DNA of 64,000 nt from Chrysaora quinquecirrha (taxonomy: Eukaryota; Cnidaria; Scyphozoa; Semaeostomeae; Pelagiidae). Every line of letters starts with the position of its first letter. Position 1 is the first letter of the stretch. Shown here in pieces: positions 13,010 to 24,303 of this stretch. The notes under the pieces were generated by a model. The model did not search any database. It was not told where the DNA came from and saw nothing but the letters and a program-made list of their open reading frames with translations. The DNA is taken from the NCBI GenBank assembly GCA_014526335.1, contig JACTAT010000051.1, positions 249,907 to 313,906 of the forward strand, in the 5' to 3' direction. Made by a program: the position numbers and the translations under genes.

Positions 13010-14690
13010 AATTTACTCCATATTTAAATCTTATCAAATAATATCTACAACGAGAACAAGTCGAGACACTATAAAATTCCGTAAAAACATCCACTGATAC
13101 ATAAAATTCCTTTAAAACATGCCGTATACCGAGAGCGAAACAAAACGTGTCTTTCCTCTACAGTATCAGGAAAAGAAGAGAAGTTTTTCCTACTCTTCTT
13201 CTTCAATGGCTTTCTTGGTAATTCTTTCATATATTGGATTTGTCTGCATTATTCTCTGTAGGAGATTTCCAGGGAGCAGATCCACTGTGCCTCTTACAGA
13301 CAATTTCTGTTAAGATAGAAATCTCAAAAATTTGTCTTTCTCAATGGATCTCCCACTGGATGGTAATGATATGAAATCTCCATTCAATCTCTCTTAGGCA
13401 AAACACCAATAAGAGTGACACCATCCAAAAGTTTCTAATGTTGCTGGAAGATGTATTGCCATATGATAATTTAGGAAACATTCCATTTTCCATATATTCC
13501 CCCAAACAGGTTCTGATGCCTCTGCAGTAATGTCTTCAAATTTGCAATGTCAGAAAAAGTAATCTGATAGCTTGCAGGAATTTCAATGATCTGGCATAGG
13601 GTCTCGAGGCATTCGTAGGGTTTTTCCGGAATAAGTCCTTAGCTAAGAGGAAGTACCCTGATCTTTGATGCAAAGGAAAATTTCAAAACTTTACAAGACC
13701 AAAATTGAACTTAAGGAAATTATGCAAGAGCATCATGATGTGAAAGATAAGAAAGCTGCACTTAGCAGATGTAATTTTAAATTACGCACAGACAAACTAC
13801 TATGTCAAACTATTGTTGTTAAGACAGTGCTTGGTGTCAGCACTTCACCAAAGGTTGCTGGGTTGTTTCATTGCAGACACTCTAATATTTTACACCAACT
13901 TTGATCATCTCAAATCACCAATAGTTTTTAATGTCAAATAACATTTTAACTTTATAATATACAGTTAAATTCTTAATTTATGATTCTTTTATTTCATGCT
14001 ACAATAACAAATACCACTACTAGACAGAATAAGATTGAACTCAAGATACTATGAAAAAAGCACTTGTTGGCGATAAGGGCATCATTTGTAATACATTGTT
14101 TTCAAATAAAATAACATATAGGCAAAAATTGACAACATACATACTGTCTGTCAGGCTTAAAACAATGCACAGTGCAATATTTAAGTTATAGTAAATGCTT
14201 TCAACTTTTTATCAACAATAGTTCTTATTTGTTAGAACAAAATGTTTTTAAAGTTTGCAGCAATTTCAATTTTGTAGCAGTTTTATCTGAAAGGGATTGG
14301 ATGGGTCGGATAATGATGTTTTACATGTATTGACTTTTTTCAACATTGACCGTCTGTTGTTGCACCTAACTTCTCAAATTGAGCCATGATCATTGACTTG
14401 GTGCAATGTTAAAATTTCATCTAACTTGGTACTATTCTTTCTTTGATTTGAGCAATATGTCAATCCAAAGAATTTTGTGGCTTGTGTGTAAAAGAGAATT
14501 GTCTCTTGAGGACAAATTTTGTGCAAACTAAACTATCAGACAATAAATTAGAGTCATTTCAGAGAACTGTAGGGAAAAAATCAATTGCAATCTATTTGAT
14601 TTCCCACAAAGGTCTCTCAAATTCAAATTCATTATCATTCAGTAGCATCTTACAAGTTACATTTATTTTATAAAGTAATTTCAAGTATAT
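13010..14690. other. Unassigned AT-rich sequence (copy B)
   Basis: Equivalent of 1864-3540. Nothing recognisable beyond the likely LINE 5' flank. Confidence 0.4.
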
Positions 14691-14691
14691 A

Positions 14692-14758
<67 letters not shown>

Positions 14759-14765
14759 ATATAAT
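14691..14765. repeat. (AT)n microsatellite, interrupted
   Basis: Short AT array with TATTATA and TAATATAATATAATA interruptions at the 5' side of the Penelope-like copy B. Confidence 0.9.
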
Positions 14766-14780
14766 AGTGAAATAAATGAA

Positions 14781-15782
14781 ATGAATTCCAGTATAAAATT
14801 TACAATGGAAATAGGAAAAACTGATGCTGAGCAGACAGAATTCATTAACTTTTTAGATATTAAAGTAATTTTAAAGGAGAACAGATTTGTCAGCACAGAT
14901 ATTTACTACAAAGAAACGAACCCTCACAAATATTTGGATTTTAACAGTGCACATCCTTCTCATATAAAGCAAACAATACCATTTAACCTTGCAAAAAGAA
15001 TCATTATTTTCGTCTCTGATTCAGATCTTGTGGAAACTCGTCTTAACGAACTAGAAAACTGGCTAATAGAATGCAACTATCCGAAATCAGTTATAAAACA
15101 AGCTTTTCATAGAGCTAAACTACAAGGTCCTGCACCTGAGAAACAAAATAAAAATATACTACCTCTCGTAACAACATTTTATCCGAATTGTAATTTTAAC
15201 AGCATCATGCAAACTATCCGAGGATTATTTGAGAATTTTTCATCAAAAGATACTAAACGGAAATTTCAGAATACGCAACTGATTTTATCCCTTAAACAAC
15301 CACCAAGTATATCTTCAATGATAACAAGAGCAAAATTCGTTACTCAGATGGAAGTAAATCAATCAACAACACCTGGCATCACACTTTGCACTAATTCTCG
15401 ATGTAACCTCTGCATATTTTATTTACAACCGGTGAACTCATTTAAAACAGCAAAGAACACAATCTGGGATATAAAATCTCATATCAACTGCAACAGCAAA
15501 AATGTCATATATTTTTTGTCCTGTAACTCGTGCGATGGAAATATTAATTATATTGCTCAAACTACAAACTTTAGATTAAGGATGAACTGCCACATTTCTG
15601 AGTCTCGTTCTGGTGTTTTGTCATGTGTTTTCCCTAGACATGTACATCAATGTGGAAAGGATAACAATAACTTAAAAGAACCTTTTTTTAAAATTTATGC
15701 AGTTATGTCTTTAAGTTCTAAAACCTTGTTGACTTATTACGAAGAAAAGCTATTTAGAAGCGGACACGCAATTCTTAATTAA
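14781..15782 (+). CDS. Penelope-like element: RT C-terminus plus GIY-YIG endonuclease (copy B)
   Basis: Same 333-codon frame as 3683-4684, with the same order: RT C-terminal part (INFLDIKV), linker, cysteine group, GIY-YIG nuclease (VIYFLSCNSC, then NYIAQTT). The second motif residue glycine is alanine here, and the cysteine group reads CNLCIFYL instead of CKLCKFYL, so this copy has more likely damaging changes in the nuclease although its frame is open. The RT catalytic core is absent, so it is a 5'-truncated copy. GIY-YIG enzymes nick target DNA for primed reverse transcription in this retroelement class. Confidence 0.8.
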   Translation: MNSSIKFTMEIGKTDAEQTEFINFLDIKVILKENRFVSTDIYYKETNPHKYLDFNSAHPSHIKQTIPFNLAKRIIIFVSDSDLVETRLNELENWLIECNYPKSVIKQAFHRAKLQGPAPEKQNKNILPLVTTFYPNCNFNSIMQTIRGLFENFSSKDTKRKFQNTQLILSLKQPPSISSMITRAKFVTQMEVNQSTTPGITLCTNSRCNLCIFYLQPVNSFKTAKNTIWDIKSHINCNSKNVIYFLSCNSCDGNINYIAQTTNFRLRMNCHISESRSGVLSCVFPRHVHQCGKDNNNLKEPFFKIYAVMSLSSKTLLTYYEEKLFRSGHAILN

Positions 15783-15934
15783 GTGGTTAAACTTGGGCGT
15801 TAATTGGGTCATTATTGTATTTATTACATAATCATTTGATTATATAACTATTTTCATTACATAACTGTACTTGCTGCTATTTATAAATTAACATTATCGC
15901 TGTTTGTATAAACATGAAAAATTTTGTAAGTTAG

Positions 15935-15976
15935 TCACACTCTGATGAAAGCATAAGCTAGAAAGGCCTCAGTGTG
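15935..15976 (+). ncRNA. Hammerhead-ribozyme-like motif (copy B)
   Basis: CTGATGA at 15942-15948, GAAA and the CACACT/AGTGTG helix I arms are identical to copy A, so the core has not drifted while flanking sequence has small changes. The same weak points apply: A-A at the base of helix II and a helix III with no loop. Confidence 0.5.
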
Positions 15977-16061
15977 CTGAATTAAATCATGTTTTTTGTC
16001 TGCTTTCTCTTTTTAGCATCCGACTTAAATAGTATCTAATTTATCGTTATTTACCGTACCA

Positions 16062-16099
16062 AATATATATATATTATATATATATATATATATATAAAC

Positions 16100-16155
<56 letters not shown>
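16062..16155. repeat. (AT)n microsatellite, 3' side (copy B)
   Basis: Two AT tracts separated by AAACATG. Copy A has about 320 bases here. Confidence 0.9.
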
Positions 16156-16857
16156 CATAAAATACATTACAAAAAGAATTACATTAATAATCAAGCTACA
16201 TAGGACACCGAGAAAGAACCGAAACAGTTTTCTAGCCCAGCGCCCCATTTATAAGGATACGTGTGGTAGATAGTTAATAACTTAAGCAAAACTTAATAAA
16301 ATGAGAGACTATTCCAATATTAACTACTACAACTACAGCTCATATCTACATTAGTAGCAACATTAAAAAGAAGAACCTTCTTTTTAATTACAAGCTTGAA
16401 CAGAAAATCAAAGAATGTGGATCTCTTATGAAAATGAAACTTAGAATACCCTTGCAGTTACCAGTGCACAGTTTCTTTTGCTTCCTGTAAGCACAACACA
16501 AGATATGAGTTATGGATAGGGGTGTTTTATAACAAAGTGATAATGTGTTTTGACCTTGTGACATACATCATATGTCTGTAGCAGAAATCATGTACCTGGA
16601 GTAGTTCACAAAATGTGTGTACAAGGATCACTAATCTCGACACAGCGAATCACCAAAAATGGCCCACTTATTGCAGATAAGAGGGGAACACATCCACAGT
16701 TTTTGTGATGTGAATAGAAAATACCACCCTGGGTGGACGAATATGGGATATTGAAATTTTCAAGTGTACTTTAAAATGCAAAATACAGAACAGTCTTAAG
16801 AGAGAAGACCATTGATGTAGGCCCTTCACTTGAGAGACCCAGAAGGTTAAATCGAAA
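16156..16857. other. Unassigned spacer (copy B)
   Basis: Equivalent of 5287-5984; nothing recognisable. Confidence 0.35.
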
Positions 16858-17770
16858 TCTAGGATGGTGGGAGAATGTCTGGAGCAGTTAAAACGAGAGG
16901 AAATTCAAGAAAAATTCTAGACTAACCAGGGGAACATTTCTCTACATTTTGGATGCAATTAGCAATGATCTACGAAAGGACATGGTAGAGGACATGTGCA
17001 TATCACCAGAATTTAGGCTTGAGGTGTGCTTGTATAGATTGGCATTTATCTGCACACTATAGCAGAGTTAACTGGACTAGGAACAATAACTGTATGGCAA
17101 ATCATCATAGAAGTTTCAAAATCTATTGTAAATAAACTCTGGCATTCTGCTATAATGAAGCTATTCCCTACAAATATTGAAGAATACAAGGAATGCATGG
17201 TTGATTTTGAAGCAATGTGGCAGTTTCCTTGCTGTTTTGGGGCAATAGATGGTTGCCATATTCCAAAGATGGAGAGATAACATCAATGTATGGACAGACC
17301 TTGACACACCCTTCCTGAACACTCTTGTCAAAGATCGAGAACTATGGAAACAGCTATCCCATGTTAGTGCGCATTCTGCCGCAGGCAGAGATAGCAATTA
17401 ATGATGATATTCCCATCAAATGTCCCAAGGGAAAAATGGAAAGTGCCAAAGAATACCACAATTTAAAATTTTTTTTGATTCTGTCGTCTTGATGGCAATA
17501 GTAGATGCAAAGTACAGGTTTATATGGACCAGCAGTGGCTATCCTGGCAATAGTCATGATGCAATTATATTTGAATCCACACATTTGTACAAACAAATTA
17601 CTGAAGAAAACCTGATTCCATAAATTTCAAAGAAGCAAGGCAACTGTAAGAACACCCCTGTTATTATAGGTGATTCTGCATCAGCTATCAGCTCCTGCAA
17701 TGAGAAAAGTTTTAAGCCTACAGCTGTTTCTTCTGGATGGAAAAAGGAAAGCACTGCCTTATGTATACAT
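16858..17770 (+). pseudogene. PIF/Harbinger transposase remnant (copy B)
   Basis: The motif FPCCFGAIDGCHIP near 17225-17265 keeps the first catalytic aspartate that copy A lost, and YRFIWTSSGYPGNSHD near 17515-17560 keeps the second. As in copy A the fragments lie in different frames and stops interrupt the protein, so it is non-functional. The family cuts and pastes DNA with 3-bp target duplications; I did not identify the TIRs of this copy. Confidence 0.75.
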
Positions 17771-18499
17771 GGGGCATAGAAAAAACACCTTTATCTAAAA
17801 AATATACACTTCCTTTTATAAGGATTGGTTCAAGTAAAAAATGTGCAATGGTAGTGTTAGCCGATTTGCTATCATATTTCTATCTGTTTATACGGAATTT
17901 ATCGCAGTCTGATTTTGATGGGCGTAAGCAGCCCAAATGGGACATGAGTATTTCAGTCCAGGGTAAAATGGAAAAATAAAAACACTCAAATTGAATTCGT
18001 TACCAAAGTGGCCTTCTCAGGTAAAACAAATAGTTATCATATTATTATCTGTTTCGGCTATACAAAATTTATTGCAGTACAGGCCTACAGACTACCCATC
18101 TTAAAATTTTGATTTGATGGGCCTAAAAGCAGCCCATAATCAATAATGCCAATGGCAGAATGGGGCATGAGAAAAATAAAAAACATTCAAATTGAATTCG
18201 TAACCAAAGTGGCCTTCTGAGGTGAAACAAATAAAGCAAATATTATCTACATTCTCAACTTACATTTAACACCAGAAAAAGCTTCTTGTCGATCACAACT
18301 TCATTATGAGAGGGAAACCATGAAAGAAAACATCAAAGTTTGCTAAAATGTCATGCGTTAATTCCTTCGAATCCCTTCGCACAGCGGAAAGCTGTTAACA
18401 CTGTGGCTGCAAGTGAAAAATATGCGCTGTCAGCAGACGAAACGGAAGCCCAGTTTTGCCGATTGAAGCCCACAAATAGTAAGCTCGCTCCTTCGTCGC

Positions 18500-19354
18500 A
18501 CGCAATAATGAATTAGGGTTCTGAAATCTGGGGATTTGATGATTGGGTCAAAATACGCATTAGGTGTCAAATCTAATACAACAACAGATGCCGCATATGC
18601 TGAATTAGGCAGAATTTCTTTAAAATATAACCGACGTATTAACATAATCAAATTTTTTATTCGTTCATCTAAATTAGATGATGTTCACTATGCTAGTCTA
18701 GCTTATCAAAGTCGTAGTAAAGATGCTGATGAGGGTTTCTCGAATAGGGTTTCAAAAGCTTGTAATCTCAAAACAGTGTATGGCATTCAAGACTCTGGTA
18801 ATTCAACTACAATTAACACAAAGGTTAGGCAAATGTTTGAATCTGAAGTTTTAAACAATCTTAGGACTCAGATCACTGAAGATAAGAAATTGAAATTGTA
18901 CACATCCCATAAGTCTGTGTTCAAATTTGAACCTTATCTCGATAGTCTAGTAGATTACAAGATTAGATCCACTGTTGCAAAATTACAACTTAGTTCCCAT
19001 AATCTTCATATAGAAACAGGAAGATTTGGAAAGAACAAAACACCAAGGAAAGAGATATTTTGTCCTTACTGTAAAACAAAAGGCCTAAACGTAATTGAAG
19101 TTGAAATTCATTTTATATCTTCTTGTTCTCTTTATGAAAACGAAGGAAAACAAATGCTAGATCATATATTTCAAAAATTTCCAAACACTGTTTCCCTTAA
19201 TGATTAAAATATGTTTACATGGCTAATGTCACAAGAGGAAAATGATGTAACTACAAAACTAGGCTATTTCTGTTATAACTCATTTGTAAAAAGAAACAAA
19301 TTTATACAGAGACCGGAGTCTTTTTTAGGTATAAATGATGCAGTAAGCAGATAA
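18500..19354 (+). pseudogene. LINE reverse transcriptase C-terminus and 3' end (copy B)
   Basis: GSEIWGFDDW (18510-18545) is followed after a frameshift by the frame starting at 18536 with LGVKSNTTTDAAYAELGRISL, then a zinc-binding-like CPYC...H...C group near 19060-19130, as in the C-terminal domain of several LINE families. TAA at 19205-19207 interrupts it, but the frame reads on for 48 more codons, ending with FVKRNKF-type sequence at 19352-19354. The untranslated tail continues to an A-rich end near 19600. The RT core is missing upstream, so this is a 5'-truncated insertion. Confidence 0.7.
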
Positions 19355-19607
19355 AGATAATTAAAATATTAAAAATATAATTTTGAAATTCAAAATCATT
19401 TATAGCTACATAGATTTAGATTAGAGTGGATTTAGTAGAAAATATTCTTTTCTATGTAAAACAGTTTTAATAATTATGAGCACTCATATATTGTTAATTA
19501 ATATCTTCCAATATACTTTATGTATTAAAATTTGGTATTAAGTTGTAATTGGTTAGGGGCCATCTCAGCCTATACACCATTATTGAAAAAAAAATAAATA
19601 TTAAATT

Positions 19608-19915
19608 TATATGAAGCAACAAAAACTATAACTGAACTCCTGACTGTGCAAATTCAGGTCTATAGTGCACTTTCAGGGCAATATCATATTTATACAAAAC
19701 AACAGAGACTATGACTTAACTCCTGACTGTGCAAATTCTGTTATATAGTGCACCTTCAGGGAGATTAAATTTACACAAAATAACAAAAACTATGACTTAA
19801 CTCCTGACTGTACAAATTCAGCTCTATAGTGCACTTTCAGGGCAATGTTAAACTTTTACTTAAAGAAAACTAAAACTATGACTAGACTTTGGATTGTGTA
19901 AATACTATAAGTTGC
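19608..19915. repeat. Tandem repeat, about 3.5 units of 80-88 bp
   Basis: Units share AACTCCTGACTGTGCAAATT, then TATAGTGCAC and TTCAGGG, beginning near 19630, 19715 and 19798, with a diverged partial unit after 19870. It starts directly after the LINE A-rich tail, so it may be part of the 3' region or an older minisatellite. Confidence 0.75.
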
Positions 19916-21205
19916 TAAATCAAATCATGAAAACAAAGGTACTTCTGTATAAACCAGGATAAAGTACTATTTACTGACTTATGGCACAGAAATACGGAGT
20001 TCAATTGTTTAGCTTTTGACTTTTTCCTCGATGGAGGCTATGACAGCTTTTCAAGAATTCTTTGACAACTCCTGATCATGAAGATTTGTTTTGCATCTTG
20101 CTTTTTTGCAATTTTAACTAATGATTGATTAAATTTAGCAGCACAGTTAAGGTTTTCTCTGAGTTCATTGATCTCCTTAGGGCTCCAAATCTTGTCACTG
20201 ATTTAGATTTTTACTGCGGTTTGTGTTTATGCTTTGAGATAAAGATTTATCACTCTTAGATGTAAGTAAACCCATTTGGTCAAGAACTCTTTTTTGCTTT
20301 GGTTTGATAAACATTATGCAAAAATTCTGCAACAAAATTAGCTGCCTGGGAAACATCTACAACATTTGTTGTCACAAATAGCCTTTCTTCTTGTAGCAAT
20401 AAATTCAAGGATAATTCCCTTAATCAATCTTTAATGCATTGTTCATTATTCTGATTAACCTCCTTGATTATATTCGAAGACTGTTTATGCAAAATTTGCA
20501 TGAAGCTTAACAAATTCCTGTTTGTTGGAAAATTCTTCATTTCAGACATCTCTAACAAAACTACCTATTATTTTTAAAATTTCTGCCTTACTTACTCTTA
20601 AGACAATCATCCACATACTGATTTTGTCTTATTGCAATAATTTCAGGAGCTTTTTTTATATTTCCTTGACTTTTTTAAAACCCAGCCTGAATGCCATAAT
20701 ATTGCATCATCACCTAATTCACCAGGTGCTGAAAAAGAGCCTGAAACTAACTTCTTTGGAACTATACATCTTTTGGAAAAAGCATTGAAAATTCCCCAGA
20801 TATGCTGTAGAACATGTTGAAAAATGATCTGCACATTTGACAATGGCACAACACATACTGAAGCCAATTCATGGATAAAGACATCATCTTGAAATTGGAT
20901 TCTTGCATCAAGAAACGATTTCTCAACAGAAACCAAAGATTCTTCAATGATTTCATTCTTTGTCTCTAAGGGTTAACATGACAACTTGTTGAATCAGTTT
21001 CATAAATCTTTTAAATAAAACATTCTCATTGTGAAATGCTTTTGCTAAGGACTTTGCAGTGTCTACCTCATTTTGTACAAAGTGCATATTATCTTGCCTT
21101 CATCTGTCCAAAACCTCTATTATTCCACATTCTATATGATCTTTTCTCTTTAATATTATGTTATCCAATTCCATTACTATTAGTTTCTTAACTTTCTCCA
21201 GTAAC
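19916..21205. other. AT-rich sequence with a possible decayed minus-strand gene
   Basis: A minus frame at 20936-20643 (97 codons) encodes a mostly hydrophobic protein with VFIHELASV and GDDAILWHSGWV segments, but I cannot assign a family. The rest has no recognisable feature. It may be the left part of whatever gene the YqaJ element or gypsy fragment landed in. Confidence 0.3.
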
Positions 21206-22048
21206 TGTTACAAGTTATTCCTTTTATTGTTACCAGGGTAACAAAAGTGATTCTCTATAGTTAGTAGTTGTAACTTAAATAATCATATCTTCAAATTTCA
21301 AGAACTGGCTAAATGTAAAAACAAAATATAATTCAACAGATTTCCAATGCAGCAAGTTACTTATTCAAATATTTTCCGATTATTTTAACTGCTTTTTAAT
21401 ACTCTTTGTTAGAAACTTTTGTTACACTACTTACTGTCTTTCATTTCTAACAAGAAAAGTCTTATAAATGTATCAAATCTAAACAACAACAAACCATTCA
21501 CCAACATTACTATCTGCAGACCTCTGTTGCTTAGAGAGTATCTCAGATGCAACAATGTCTGGCATTGCTTAAATGTTATAGGCAGATCGGCGCACTAAAT
21601 TTGCTGATTGATAGGATAGGACACCATTGACATTGTATCCATATGAATATGGGATTGCCACTAAAAAACTGTCTTTGCAGGCTGAAAAATTATTCCACAA
21701 TATCTTGGTTAAGGCGTTTTAAAATCACTTAAACATCTCCATAACTGGACTTGAAGGTTTCAGAACAGATATAACCAATAAGCTCTTTAGACAGGACACA
21801 GACAACTAGAGGAAAATGCACACAAACAGTTAGTGAGTGTTGCAGCAATTCTTTTCCTCTTTTTCTAGCTGAAAGGGAATTGACATCATCAATGAAAAAA
21901 TAGAATCTCATGAAATATGGCCCGTTTTCGAAATTGTTATTAAGTTTTTACCAGAATAGTGAAAAATTTTTCTCCATCAACTTACTTTTAAATCAAACAC
22001 GGTTTCCCAGCTTATGAAATTTACTGCTATTTCTTCAATCAATATTGA

Positions 22049-22450
22049 CATCCCGTACAACGTGGTGTGAGTAACGTGGAGGATGTGCAGTATAGTGGAG
22101 GGTGCCAATACAACGTGGAGGGATACCATCATGTAAGTGGGGGGTGCCAATACAAGGTGGAGGGTTATCATCATGTAAGTGGAGGATGGGGATTATCGTG
22201 GAGGGTTATCATCATTTAAGTGGAGGGATATCATTTTTAACGTGGAGGGATACCATCATGTAAGTGGAAAATGCGGAGTATCCTGGGCGGTTATCATCAT
22301 GTAAGTGGAGGGATATCATATTTAACGTGGAGATATAACATCATGTAAGTGGAGGGTGCCAATACAACGTGGAGGGCTATCATCATGTAAGTGGAGGATG
22401 CGGAGTACCGTGGAGGGTTACCATCATGTAAGTAGAGGGTTGCGACGAAT
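22049..22450 (+). repeat. Left TIR of YqaJ element, copy 1, built of tandem subrepeats
   Basis: Begins CATCCCGTACAACGTGG after ATTGA (22044-22048). It consists of variants of GTGGAGGG followed by TATCATCATGTAA or TGCCAATACAAC in units of roughly 30-45 bases. The first 90 bases are the reverse complement of the right end at 35228. Confidence 0.85.
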
Positions 22451-24303
22451 ACTGAAATGTTGCATGGAAATTGCATGGAAGTTAGAGAGGATATGGCCTA
22501 TTCTAATAGTCACGAAAACTCTGCTTATACTGTATTCGAAGAAATGGCCGATGTGATAAATCGTATTTACTTATTAGAATACTGTAGATACGCCAAAATG
22601 TAAAATGCAGACCTTCAGTACGATTGACTTTGCTAACTGATGCTCGGAAATTTTGCATTGATGCAACAATGAAAAAGGCCAGGCAATGCAACTACATAAA
22701 TATGATTGTTCTTCCGTAAAACAACCCGAGTCAATTGTTTTAATTGAAATACACAACACGAGAACCTGATTTGAAAAGAGTTTTATCATTGCATCGATGG
22801 CAAGGGCAAGGGTTCAAGTGAGATGCAAAGTTTTGAGCTTTCTCTTGCGTTGCTTTTGTAAACAAAGCTAAACCACATTTCCGCCATCACGTAAATAGGA
22901 TTTTTTGCAGCATGATCACAGAATTAATTTAAGCGCTCTATTTACAACATAACAAACAAATCACCCGAAAGGAAAACAAAGTGAGTAATAAATATTAAAA
23001 ACTTTTAACCAAAGGTTTATCATACCAAAAAATAAATGTTTCTACAACACAACTGACAAAACCGAAAAATGATAAATGATAATGATATACTATTGATAAT
23101 GATATACTATTTATTTGCAAAAAATTTATATCTGTAATAGTACGGCCTTTATTTTATCGTAATGACCAATCGGTGTCCCAGACAAGGCACTTAAATGATC
23201 ACATCTGTAGCTCTAGAAACACACGTATTTTCTTTAAAGAAACTCTTTAGAAGCAATCCGGACTGCCGAATGGCGAAAAATTGATCCTCCTTTTCAGGAA
23301 AAGTTTACGACGAAACTTTTCTTAGTCTGCGAAACATTTTCTTGACATAAAACAGATTAGAATGCTTCAAGCATTCAAATACGATCGATAAATGAGTTTA
23401 TGATATCATGCTGATAAAATGAATTTGTTACAAGGAGAGATATCTAAAAAACTCGAAAGAAACTTTTAGTATTCAAAAACCAGAAAATTAAAAGAAACTT
23501 TCAGAGGGCATAGTTACTTATATAAAAATAGTGTAATACCATTTCAATAGCGTACAGTTTCGTTTATGTATTTCCTTTAATTGACGTACAGTACCCCCCC
23601 CCCCCCGTGTTCTAATATTTCACTTTTCTTGGCTTCAAGTCGTTTTAAACCACGATTTTCACAGGTAGTACATGTATCACTAACTTAAATTTCATGGGAA
23701 ATCAACTAATGTTCAATCAGAAACTAGTACCAGGCTATTACCCGTAGACTTCTATACCCGTTTCTGCTTTATTGGCGTTTACGCTGACCATGTCACCCCA
23801 TTGTCGATAAAAACTGTAGGTCATAGCCTACAACTCAATATCTTCTTCAAGATTAAGCAGTTTTTCCAGCAATATTTTTTATTCATCGCAGCGGTGGTAA
23901 GCTTGTACTGGCTGTGCCTTTCTTGGTGGCTCACCGAATTGGCAAAGAGTACCTTCTTTCCTTTTGCCCTTTGTTCTTTTCCTTTGAGTTGTATCAAAGA
24001 ATTTATCCCTTTGAAATGAAATGGAAATAAGAATACGGTTACCAAGAAATGTAAAGCCTCAAAGCTACCCGCTTGAGTTTTTCTTCTTCCTAGGTTTTCC
24101 AAACTCAGTTTTTTGTTGTTAGTATTTATTTTGTCATCTAGAATAACATTGATGTTTTTATGAGTTTGAACATGAGTGAAGCTGGAGATATCCTCAAGTA
24201 AACTCAAAGGGCTTTGATTTACGTAATCCAGCAGATGTTAAATCTGGGTTAATCAATGAAATCTCACAGAAATGTAATAATAAACCCATCGAATACTGCT
24301 TAC
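22451..24303. other. Interior of YqaJ element, 3' of gene (copy 1)
   Basis: AT-rich sequence between left TIR and the gene. A minus frame at 24207-23821 (128 codons, basic, no recognised domain) might be a last exon; a 12-C run lies near 23595. Equivalent region in copy 2 is 29116-30965, where the minus frame is broken by a T-run difference near 30790. Confidence 0.35.

Larger units (their letters stand above)
11147..18710. repeat. Tandem duplication 1, copy B (part matching copy A)
   Basis: Matches 1-7830. Copy B extends further on both sides: leftward into LINE endonuclease and gypsy (7831-11146, whose copy A equivalent would lie outside the window) and rightward into the intact continuation of a LINE frame. 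Copy B AT arrays are shorter. Confidence 0.9.

Noticed and set aside
22503..22789. Small minus frames near the left TIR (also 29179-29465)
   Set aside because: Conserved between copies only because of the recent duplication; no domain, and no link to the gene model.
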